From positions 1-6,884 of the forward strand of contig JAGRBY010000387.1 of assembly GCA_020433835.1 (NCBI GenBank): DNA of 6,884 bases, given 5' to 3'. Below, piece after piece: positions 1 to 5,156 of the stretch. This DNA is from Anaerolineae bacterium (GTDB lineage: Bacteria; Chloroflexota; Anaerolineae; 4572-78; J111). The notes beneath the pieces are model-generated. The model saw only the letters and a program-made list of their open reading frames with translations. It was not told the DNA's origin and did not search any database. A program made the translations under genes and the position numbers. The stretch's first letter is position 1. Every line of letters starts with the position of its first letter.

Positions 1-72
1 CGCCAAGTTTTTATAAAAAATCTTCGTGTTCTTTGCGTCTTTGCGGTTCAATTAGGTTGTTTAGCCTAAAGG
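1..72. repeat. Left copy of a 72-bp interspersed repeat (cut by the window edge)
   Basis: This stretch matches 3828-3899 at 71 of 72 positions; the one difference is A at 63 against G at 3890. It holds the T-rich centre and the right arm of the hairpin that is complete at 3809-3874, plus 25 bp of shared flank beyond the hairpin. Sharing of non-palindromic flank argues for a duplicated element rather than convergent folding. The left arm probably lies before base 1. It sits downstream of the minus-strand HTH gene and could act as its transcript end, but that is inference. Confidence 0.9.
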
Positions 73-119
73 GCGTTCCAAAATTGAAATGATTTCCAAG
101 AGCGTAGCACAGCTTAAAA

Positions 120-332
120 TTACCTATTTTCCGCCATCGCTTTTTCGATTTCCTTCTGATGGGTGCCATTGCCGTTAATAATTTTATCCACCTCGGCGCT
201 GCTAATGCGCCATGTGCGCCCCAGCTTAAAAGCTGAAGGAATGGTGCCGTCTTTGCACCAGCGCCACACCGTAGAGCGGCTCACGCGCAATATATCTGCC
301 GTCTCTTGAACTGTTAGTAATTGATCTGACAT
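120..332 (-). CDS. Small excisionase/MerR-like helix-turn-helix DNA-binding protein (HTH_17 type)
   Basis: A 70-residue protein that is almost entirely one winged HTH of the excisionase/AlpA/BldC type. The core LTVQETADILRVSRSTVWRW is followed by a basic segment containing KLGRTWRIS and the typical closing AEVDKII. The tail (residues ~53-70) is polar. I place the start at ATG 332 because a purine-rich GAGAGG lies about 11 nt upstream; ATG 362 would add ten residues (80 in all) and has AAGG 4 nt upstream, so it is not excluded. Family members bind DNA as recombination directionality factors, phage or plasmid regulators, or, as with BldC, transcription factors that stack on direct repeats. No integrase is visible nearby, so a regulator of the divergent STAND gene is more likely than a true excisionase. 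The repeats at 387-421 are its most obvious candidate site. Confidence 0.88.
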   Translation of the reverse strand: MSDQLLTVQETADILRVSRSTVWRWCKDGTIPSAFKLGRTWRISSAEVDKIINGNGTHQKEIEKAMAENR

Positions 333-355
333 TGTAACTATATCCTCTCTATGAA

Positions 356-384
356 TTGGCATGCATCCTTGTCGATGCTATACT
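356..384 (+). promoter_or_regulatory. Sigma-70-type promoter for the STAND gene
   Basis: TTGGCA (356-361) and TATACT (379-384) each match the consensus hexamers at 5 of 6 positions and are exactly 17 bp apart. The predicted transcription start is about 390-392, giving a 5' leader of roughly 97 nt before ATG 488. The -35 hexamer overlaps the upstream alternative start codon of the divergent HTH gene, so transcription of the two genes probably interferes. Confidence 0.6.
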
Positions 385-386
385 CC

Positions 387-421
387 CTTATGGATGCTTA
401 TGGGTGCTTATGATGCTCATG
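387..421. promoter_or_regulatory. Tandem 9-10-bp direct repeats at the predicted transcription start; candidate operator
   Basis: Three head-to-tail units are CTTATGGATG (387-396), CTTATGGGTG (397-406) and CTTATGATG (407-415), followed by a partial CTCATG (416-421). They begin just after the -10 box and cover about -4 to +30 of the predicted STAND transcript, a position suited to repression. A small MerR-like protein encoded next door is the natural candidate ligand, since BldC-type proteins are known to bind short-period direct repeats cooperatively. The repeats are seen; the binding is inferred. Confidence 0.6.
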
Positions 422-439
422 TAACAACAACGCTTGTTA
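422..439. promoter_or_regulatory. Perfect inverted repeat TAACAA-N6-TTGTTA in the STAND leader
   Basis: Arms at 422-427 and 434-439 are perfect complements with the 6-nt spacer CAACGC. The size and spacing suit a dimeric XRE-type HTH, so this may be an autoregulatory operator for the HTH domain of the protein encoded 49 bp downstream. It could instead form a weak leader hairpin. It is a different symmetry class (inverted) from the adjacent direct repeats. Confidence 0.45.
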
Positions 440-487
440 TTTTACCCGTCTGTTTCACACAGAACGCACAATTTTCGCACAAGAAAA

Positions 488-1909
488 ATGGCGAAACGAC
501 CACTGCCCGGTTACAAAGATAATTTGCCGCTCTTCCTAAGTCAGCTTCGAGACTATCTCCTCCTTTCGCAGGATGACGTCGCTGATCATTTCTGTTTTGA
601 CCGCTCACGTGTTTCCCGCTATGAGAATAGCCGCACCAAAGACCAGCCCAAACTTGGGTATCTGGCCGGTCTGGCCTGTTTGGCAGCAGACCAGGCTAAT
701 AATGATCATTCGGTACAGAACCATCTCTTGAAAGCGATAAATGAGGCCATACGCCACCACTATTCCCAACGCCGTTTTGCAACGTGGGATGACTTGCGTC
801 AAGAAGCGAACAGCTATCTGTCCAAGCAGCGGGCCAAGGTTAAGTCTAACACCACCCAGACGTGGCAGCAGGAACTGGAGAATCGGCTCGATCTACCATC
901 ACCAATTCATCTGGTTGGGGTTGAAGCGAATCTAAGATGCCTGGAAGAAAGCCTCCTTTCAGAGAGCGATCCCTGGATTATTTGCATTGATGGTATGGGA
1001 GGCATCGGCAAAACCAGCATAGCCAACGCTCTGGTGCGCCAGCCCGCCCTGGCCGGCCGCTTTGAGGGGGTGGCCTGGATAAGCGCCCGCAAACAGAACT
1101 ATATAGTGGGGCAGGGTGTTCAACCGGTACCCGAACCGGTACTCAGCAGCGAGGCACTGCTGGATAACCTGCTCATGCAGTGTAATCTTCCTCTCCCCCA
1201 TGCCGCATCGGTTTCTGAAAAAAAAGCGGCGCTCGTAGAATTTCTCAAGGAAACCCCGTATCTCATTACAGTCGACAATTTAGAAACGCTTGAAGATTAT
1301 CAGGCCATTTTGCCGACTTTGCACCATCTCACTAACCCCAGCAAAATTGTGTTGACCAGCCGCTTTAGTTTGCGAACCCGCTCCGGTATTTTTACCGTGA
1401 CGCTCGATGAACTGAGCCGACCCGATGCAATGCAGCTTATTCGCGATGAGGCCCAAGTTAGAAACCTCCCGGCTATTGGTAGCTCGCCTGACTCTACCCT
1501 GCACGATATTTACACGGTAGTTGGCGGAAATCCGCTGGCTCTCAAACTTATTGTGGGACAAATAGCGGTATTGGCGTTGGACCATGTGCTTGAGAATTTG
1601 AAGCAAGCTCAGGGAAAAGACATTCAGGAGCTTTACAACTTTCTCTACTGGCAAGCCTGGCACCTACTAAGCCCAACCAGCCAGCAGGTTTTTCTGGTGA
1701 TGCCGCTAACCGAACATGGCACCCTCGACCAGTTGGCTGCCATCGCCCAACTCGAACCCTTTCAGGTCGGCCAGGCTTTACAACAGCTCGCCGAGTTATC
1801 ACTGGTACAGATTAGGGGCGATGATCTCAATAAACGACGCTACAGTATTCACGCTTTAACGGAGACGTTTTTACTTAATGAGGCCCTGGCATGGAGCACG
1901 TTGGATTAA
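488..1909 (+). CDS. XRE-type HTH plus NB-ARC STAND NTPase (signal-transduction ATPase, split from its TPR sensor)
   Basis: 473 residues from ATG 488; an in-frame TTG at 434 would add 18, but the HTH homology begins just after the ATG. Residues ~13-60 form a Cro/CI-like HTH (SQDDVADHF, then RSRVSRYEN). An NB-ARC domain follows: Walker A GMGGIGKT at 169-176, Walker B LITVDN with D263, a sensor-type SKIVLTSR ending at R292, and GNPLAL around N348-P349, the bacterial form of GLPLA. The C-terminal ~80 residues look like a winged-helix segment ending YSIHALTETFLLNEALAW. In STAND proteins such domains hold an ADP-bound off state, and ligand binding to C-terminal repeats triggers oligomerisation. Here the effector position is a DNA-binding domain rather than a nuclease, so a regulator is likely, though an HTH can also be an antiphage STAND accessory. 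The sensor repeats are in the next, overlapping gene. The Shine-Dalgarno is weak (AAGAAAA). Confidence 0.9.
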   Translation: MAKRPLPGYKDNLPLFLSQLRDYLLLSQDDVADHFCFDRSRVSRYENSRTKDQPKLGYLAGLACLAADQANNDHSVQNHLLKAINEAIRHHYSQRRFATWDDLRQEANSYLSKQRAKVKSNTTQTWQQELENRLDLPSPIHLVGVEANLRCLEESLLSESDPWIICIDGMGGIGKTSIANALVRQPALAGRFEGVAWISARKQNYIVGQGVQPVPEPVLSSEALLDNLLMQCNLPLPHAASVSEKKAALVEFLKETPYLITVDNLETLEDYQAILPTLHHLTNPSKIVLTSRFSLRTRSGIFTVTLDELSRPDAMQLIRDEAQVRNLPAIGSSPDSTLHDIYTVVGGNPLALKLIVGQIAVLALDHVLENLKQAQGKDIQELYNFLYWQAWHLLSPTSQQVFLVMPLTEHGTLDQLAAIAQLEPFQVGQALQQLAELSLVQIRGDDLNKRRYSIHALTETFLLNEALAWSTLD

Positions 1910-3099
1910 GCAATCCCCAAGCCCGCACGCTTTTCTTTAAACAATGCATTCACAACAATCTGTACTATTGGTATACATGGGTTAAGAAGAATAGTGCCGA
2001 TATCCCCGCGATGGACCACGAGCGCAATAACATTGTCAAAGCCATTACCTTTGCGCTGCGCATGCAGGATGTGGATTGGCCCACTGCCCGCGCTTTAGTA
2101 GAGCTTTTCTCTCCTTACATTGAAAAACGGGGATTTTGGGACAACTGGAACGGTATCTTAAAACAGGCTATTGCTGTTGCCCAGCGTCTGGAGGATACCC
2201 CCGGTGAAGTGAACTTATCCGCCTTGTTAACACGGCTGTTATTTCGGCAAGGTCGCGTTCGAGAAGCCACCCAATACTCTCGCCGCATAGCCCGTCTGGC
2301 TCGACGCATCGGGGACTTGTTTAATGAAGCCCGTGTTTACACCAACTTAGGGTATTACTATGCTGAATATGGTCAGTTGTATCGGTCCGAGGTGCTATGC
2401 TATTATGCTCTGAAGCTGTTTGAGCAAATCAATAATGATCACGGTCAAGCGCATACCCACAACCATTTGGGGGTGCTTTTTGATCTGAAACAGTGCTGGG
2501 ATACAGCTCTAAATCACTTACTACGCGCTTGTGATATTTGGCAAAAGACAGGTGATAATCACGGTCTCATGTTTGGCTATATCAATTTAGGCACCCTCTA
2601 CACCACCAGGCAGCAACCGGATCAAGCTTTGCAATATCTTGAGCAAGCTCATAACTTAGCCAAATTAACAGGAGATGAAACGTCATTGGGAATGATATAT
2701 GTAAATAAAGGATTTGCATATAAGAAAAAAGGTGATTATGTGCAGGCTGAGCATTTTGCTAAACAAGCAGAATTGATTTTTAGGCCTATGGCAAATTTTC
2801 AGGAATTGGCTCGATTATGGGATAATTTAGGGATGGCTTGTCTGTATCAGGGAAAACATAATGAGGCCAAAGTACACTTAGAGGCCTCATTGGAGATGTG
2901 GCGTAAGTTAGATAATAAAGGAAGTGAGATAAATACGTTAATTGATATTGTCGAATATGAGCTTGTTACTGGAAATCAACCCCAAGCGAGGGTGATCTTT
3001 AGCAAGGCAGAAGCGCTGCTCGAACAGTATCACCACCATAAGGCTCTACCTCACCTCCAATCAATTTTAAGAGAATATCGCCGCAGACTAACGAATTAA
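1891..3099 (+). CDS. Tetratricopeptide-repeat protein, probable sensor half of the STAND receptor
   Basis: 402 residues. Residues ~20-100 are a helical lead-in (NNLYYWYTW, DHERNNIVKAITFA) of the kind that links NB-ARC winged helices to TPRs in single-chain homologues. From ~105 to ~380 there are about seven TPRs of ~40-residue period, with hallmarks such as YTNLGYYYAEYGQ, YINLGTLYTTRQQ and WDNLGMACLYQGK. It has no signal peptide or membrane segment, so it is cytoplasmic. ATG 1891 lies inside the upstream gene, overlapping it by 19 bp in the -1 frame. ATGAGG sits 7 nt upstream, so translational coupling is plausible. TPR arrays of this type bind proteins or peptides, so this chain is the likely ligand sensor for the ATPase. 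The stretch 2701-2940 is only ~37% G+C by hand count, clearly below its surroundings. The start could be a fusion point lost by a frameshift; both readings are open. Confidence 0.85.
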   Translation: MEHVGLSNPQARTLFFKQCIHNNLYYWYTWVKKNSADIPAMDHERNNIVKAITFALRMQDVDWPTARALVELFSPYIEKRGFWDNWNGILKQAIAVAQRLEDTPGEVNLSALLTRLLFRQGRVREATQYSRRIARLARRIGDLFNEARVYTNLGYYYAEYGQLYRSEVLCYYALKLFEQINNDHGQAHTHNHLGVLFDLKQCWDTALNHLLRACDIWQKTGDNHGLMFGYINLGTLYTTRQQPDQALQYLEQAHNLAKLTGDETSLGMIYVNKGFAYKKKGDYVQAEHFAKQAELIFRPMANFQELARLWDNLGMACLYQGKHNEAKVHLEASLEMWRKLDNKGSEINTLIDIVEYELVTGNQPQARVIFSKAEALLEQYHHHKALPHLQSILREYRRRLTN

Positions 3100-3135
3100 T
3101 CTCGTGATCCACGGCGAATTCTCATCATCAAGTCT

Positions 3136-3288
3136 TTAGCAACCCCCGCCAGCATGACCACCGCTTTCGCAAGCGTGTGCCGACGTAGTTACCGACAACC
3201 CCAACGAGTCGGCTACCACTCCCGATCCAGCTACTGCGGCGAGCAGCGCCAGCCCGGCCACAAAAGCAACGATACGTTTCTTAAGCAT
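3136..3288 (-). CDS. 50-residue secreted micropeptide with a Cys-framed Gly-rich tail
   Basis: ATG 3288 is preceded by AAAGGAGA (3298-3305), the best Shine-Dalgarno in the window, about 10 nt away; the stop is TAA at 3136-3138. The product begins MLKKRIVAFVAGLALLAAVA, a basic n-region and a hydrophobic core, i.e. a classic Sec signal. Two signal-peptidase I sites are plausible: VVA/DS after residue 26, giving a 24-residue product, or AHA/C after residue 39, giving the 11-mer CESGGHAGGGC with Cys at both ends and one His. It is not a lipobox, since -3 is Ala and -2 is His. A disulfide loop, a metal site or a modified peptide are possible; the function is unknown to me. The gene converges on the TPR gene with a 36-bp gap. 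Codon quality, Shine-Dalgarno and signal together make it a real gene despite its length. Confidence 0.75.
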   Translation of the reverse strand: MLKKRIVAFVAGLALLAAVAGSGVVADSLGLSVTTSAHACESGGHAGGGC

Positions 3289-3330
3289 CTCGGCTGATCT
3301 CCTTTCTTGAGAAATGGAGGACCAGTGAGA

Positions 3331-3344
3331 CGAGAGATCTCTCG
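3331..3344. promoter_or_regulatory. Perfect 14-bp palindrome upstream of the micropeptide gene
   Basis: CGAGAGATCTCTCG is a perfect palindrome 43 bp upstream of ATG 3288, in the leader or promoter region of the micropeptide gene. It is a candidate operator for a dimeric HTH protein or a leader hairpin. A second, odd palindrome TTCGGACCGAA lies at 3409-3419 in the same upstream region. No convincing -35/-10 pair was found on the minus strand, although GATAATTC occurs there twice (near 3380-3386 and 3425-3432). Confidence 0.4.
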
Positions 3345-3626
3345 GCTTGTTGCCTACAGGCCAACGAAGCCTATTCGCGAATTATCCCTTGGCCCGTTTT
3401 TTTACGCGTTCGGACCGAAAAGCGTTGAATTATCTCTACTATAAGGGGGTGTGCGGCACCTGTGCGCACCATGGGAGAAGCTGAATTTACGATTTAGTCC
3501 ACAGAGTGACACAGATTTTCACTAATGTTTATCAAAGGTTTTATATTCTCTATGGTATTTATAATGATGTAGGGGCGAGGCAAAGCTGTGCTATTATTGA
3601 GGTTTTCTCTATTGGAACTATATAAT
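3345..3626. other. Gene-free, AT-rich spacer
   Basis: No ORF of convincing size, RNA gene or promoter can be supported on either strand. The segment includes fragments that look like decayed interspersed repeats: CCACAGAGTGACACAG near 3498 and GTAGGGGCGAGGCAAAG near 3570. Neither has an inverted partner here, so I treat them as remnants at most. Confidence 0.5.
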
Positions 3627-3698
3627 AGCGAATTGAAGACTGCTGCGGAGTAATACTATCATAACGAATCGGATACCGCTGCGAAGCAATACTTTGGG
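3627..3698. repeat. Two-unit tandem repeat with 36-bp period
   Basis: Units start at 3627 and 3663. About 25 of 34 aligned positions agree, and most differences are transitions. The best-conserved core is GCTGCGGAGTAATACT (3642-3657) against GCTGCGAAGCAATACT (3678-3693). A third, more diverged unit may precede them, since ACTATATAATAGCGAAT resembles ACTATCATAACGAAT. A related GCCGGAGTATAA occurs at 3743. Period 36 is a multiple of three but no start codon opens a matching frame, so I read it as non-coding. Confidence 0.55.
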
Positions 3699-3708
3699 GA
3701 CATAAAAA

Positions 3709-3750
3709 ACTCCGCCGCTATCTGAAACAAAAGCTCAGCAACGCCGGAGT
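3709..3750. repeat. Short inverted repeat, possible hairpin
   Basis: ACTCCG (3709-3714) and CGGAGT (3745-3750) are complementary, with a further CG/CG pairing possible after one mismatch. The loop is about 30 nt and there is no following T-run, so a terminator is not supported. Confidence 0.25.
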
Positions 3751-3808
3751 ATAAGCTTTACATAGGTAACTCAAGTTGTGCTACCCAGCAGCAGATGAAG
3801 TAAGTTTC

Positions 3809-3899
3809 ACCGCGAAGACGCCAAGTTCGCCAAGTTTTTATAAAAAATCTTCGTGTTCTTTGCGTCTTTGCGGTTCAATTAGGTTGTTTGGCCTAAAGG
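3809..3899. repeat. Right copy of the interspersed repeat, with complete hairpin
   Basis: Arms 3809-3834 and 3849-3874 pair at 20 of 26 positions around a 14-nt T/A centre (3835-3848). Each arm is itself made of about three 8-9-bp iterons: CCGCGAAGA, CGCCAAGTT, CGCCAAG on the left and CCGCAAAGA, CGCAAAGAA, CACGAAG as the complement of the right. The segment 3828-3899 repeats window positions 1-72. This nested-iteron palindrome is of the REP/MITE-like kind that is dispersed in many bacterial genomes; no transposase is encoded here. Confidence 0.85.
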
Positions 3900-3948
3900 T
3901 GGCAACTTGGGTTAAATAATGCTAACGGCTAAATGCCGCTCCTAAGTT

Positions 3949-3966
3949 CACAAATTGCCGATTGTG
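3949..3966. promoter_or_regulatory. Small inverted repeat upstream of the HU-like gene
   Basis: CACAA (3949-3953) and TTGTG (3962-3966) are perfect 5-bp arms separated by 8 bp, about 60 bp upstream of the start codon. It could be an operator. A TTGCCG with a loosely matching TAACAT 18 bp downstream overlaps it as a weak promoter candidate. Confidence 0.25.
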
Positions 3967-4024
3967 CGGTATCCTAAATAACATAACGACATACCCTTTT
4001 AGATGACCTGTTAGGAGCACAAGC

Positions 4025-4741
4025 ATGGCAATCGACTACAAATTGTACGAATACAATCTTCCCAGCGGAGCCGACTATCGCGCCAAAGTAGATCATAGCG
4101 GCGTTATCGATTTAGACGGCGTCATCGAAGAGATGACTATCCACCATACCGGCATCAGCCAGGCCATCATGGTCGCCGTTTTTCGGGAGTTTCTTAAGAC
4201 GCTGGTCTACTTGCTTATCCGTGGTAATAAGGTGGTCACCCCCTTTGCCGTCTTTAGCTTAACCATCAAAGGCCCCTTCACATCGCCCGACGATCAGTTT
4301 GATCGGCAGCGCCACCGCCTGGAAATCGCCATCACCCCTGGCGACGAACTTGAGAGTGGTTTTGCTGGAAAAGCCAGGACGCAAAAAAAGCCCGTCCTGC
4401 TGCGCTACCCCACCCTGAACCAATGTACCGATGCCGCCACCGACACCACCGACTCGCTAACCCCCGGCCGTATGGCCAGCCTGAAAGGGCTGTACTTAAA
4501 ATTTGATGAACGTGACCCCAGCCAGGGTATCTTCCTGACTTCGGTTAGCGATCCCGACAGCCTAGATCCCCTCGGCCCGCCGGTGCGCGTTGAGGATATT
4601 GGCCACAACAAGGGTCGCAAACTGGTTTTTGGCGTGCCACCCGACCTGCCGCCGGGACTATACCGGCTAGAGGTCCGCGCCCGCTTTGGCAAGCACACCC
4701 TGCGCACCGGCCACCTCGATAAGGTTTTGCGGGTGGCGTAG
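4025..4741 (+). CDS. HU-like DNA-binding domain protein with C-terminal DUF4469 (Bvu_2165-like)
   Basis: 238 residues, complete. TTAGGAG about 7 nt before ATG 4025 supports the start. Residues ~1-110 match the HU/IHF-like domain found with DUF4469: DGVIEEMTIHHTGISQA, a long helix with VFREFLKTLVYLLIRGNKV, then TPFAVFSLTIKG and a strand pair RHRLEIAITPG. Residues ~144-238 match the Ig-like DUF4469 domain: LTPGRMASLKGLYLKFD, GIFLT, VRVEDIGHNKGRKLVF, PPGLYRLEVR and LRTGHL. Between them is a short Thr/Asp-rich linker. The N-domain suggests nucleoid-type DNA binding; the role of the C-domain is unknown. It stands alone between repeat clusters, with no operon partner. The motif GACCTGTTAGG covers its ribosome-binding region (4005-4015) and recurs just after its stop (4755-4765). 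Confidence 0.85.
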   Translation: MAIDYKLYEYNLPSGADYRAKVDHSGVIDLDGVIEEMTIHHTGISQAIMVAVFREFLKTLVYLLIRGNKVVTPFAVFSLTIKGPFTSPDDQFDRQRHRLEIAITPGDELESGFAGKARTQKKPVLLRYPTLNQCTDAATDTTDSLTPGRMASLKGLYLKFDERDPSQGIFLTSVSDPDSLDPLGPPVRVEDIGHNKGRKLVFGVPPDLPPGLYRLEVRARFGKHTLRTGHLDKVLRVA

Positions 4742-4753
4742 GTAAGACTGATA

Positions 4754-4851
4754 AGACCTGTTAGGTTTTATACGATACTTTCCAGCGTAAATAGAGGCCC
4801 ATTTGTCGATACGCTTACGCCAAACGGAATCTTTGGAAACCTGACAGGTCT
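4754..4851. repeat. Inverted repeat of the CCTGNYAGG family downstream of the HU-like gene
   Basis: AGACCTGTTAGGTTT (4754-4768) and AAACCTGACAGGTCT (4837-4851) are inverted copies with 14 of 15 matches, and the mismatch would be a G-U pair in RNA. Each arm is also self-complementary (ACCT...AGGT), and the loop contains a further GCGTAA (4785-4790)/TTACGC (4815-4820) pair. It begins 13 bp past the stop codon, so it may end the transcript, but it has no terminal T-run. A dispersed palindromic repeat is the simplest reading. Confidence 0.65.
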
Positions 4852-4894
4852 GGTCTGGCGCAGGCTTAACCTATTACCGAACCCCCTTTTGATC

Positions 4895-4964
4895 CCAGGC
4901 TGAAAATATTTTTACTCTAGCCTGGAATCATTTTTATTCAGGACGAGGAACCTTTTTATTCTCG
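4895..4964. repeat. Three consecutive stem-loops with a shared TTTTTA core
   Basis: Unit 1 (4895-4925) pairs CCAGGCT with AGCCTGG. Unit 2 (4921-4942) pairs CCTGGAAT with ATTCAGG, leaving one bulged G. Unit 3 (4944-4964) pairs CGAGGAA with ATTCTCG, imperfectly. All three carry TTTTTA in the loop, and units 2 and 3 share the frame GAA-N2/3-TTTTTATTC. Stems differ in sequence but keep complementarity, as expected for structure-conserving repeats. They may also terminate transcription from either side. Confidence 0.55.
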
Positions 4965-5156
4965 CCTTAATCAGCTCAGGTCCCGCCGGTCAATTGGGCA
5001 GGTTGCCCCGGTGTATCTCGTGTTACACGGGCTGTAAGTACCCCCTCCCGCCGGTGTAACGTGCCCTTCACGCCGTGCAGCACGAGTTTGACGGTGGGGA
5101 CCAGGCGTTGCACAACGGTGTGCTGCGACCTGGGTACCGAGTACACCACGTTTGTA
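4965..5156. other. GC-rich, dyad-rich spacer; no supported gene
   Basis: TCCCGCCGGT occurs twice (near 4980 and 5047). Several short dyads are visible: CGTGTTACACG, CGTGCAGCACG, CGTTGCACAACG and GTACCGAGTAC, plus a CCGGTGTA...TACACGG hairpin near 5010-5035. Two minus-strand frames stay open across it (4971-5180 and 4976-5170), but neither shows a Shine-Dalgarno or recognisable protein character. It may be a structured RNA, a decayed gene or repeat debris. Confidence 0.4.

Noticed and set aside
120..332. True excisionase marking an integrated phage or element
   Set aside because: No integrase, att-like core or phage gene in the window. The same fold is common in plain regulators.
1280..1663. 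127-codon minus-strand ORF
   Set aside because: Antisense shadow of the NB-ARC domain, with no protein-like features or Shine-Dalgarno.
1866..1876. Run of five T as a -1 slippery site for fusing the STAND and TPR chains
   Set aside because: The context is G TTT TTA, not a canonical heptamer, and the -1 frame hits TAA and TGA at 1876-1881 directly after.
3103..3113. CGTG-ATC-CACG hairpin as terminator after the TPR gene
   Set aside because: Only four base pairs and no T-run on either strand.
3524..3571. Short plus-strand ORF starting MFIKGFIFSM
   Set aside because: Only 15 codons, no Shine-Dalgarno, in an AT-rich non-coding stretch.
3627..3900. CRISPR array, suggested by the 36-bp periodicity
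   Set aside because: Only two or three units with no unique spacers between conserved repeats, and no cas gene. The units abut each other.
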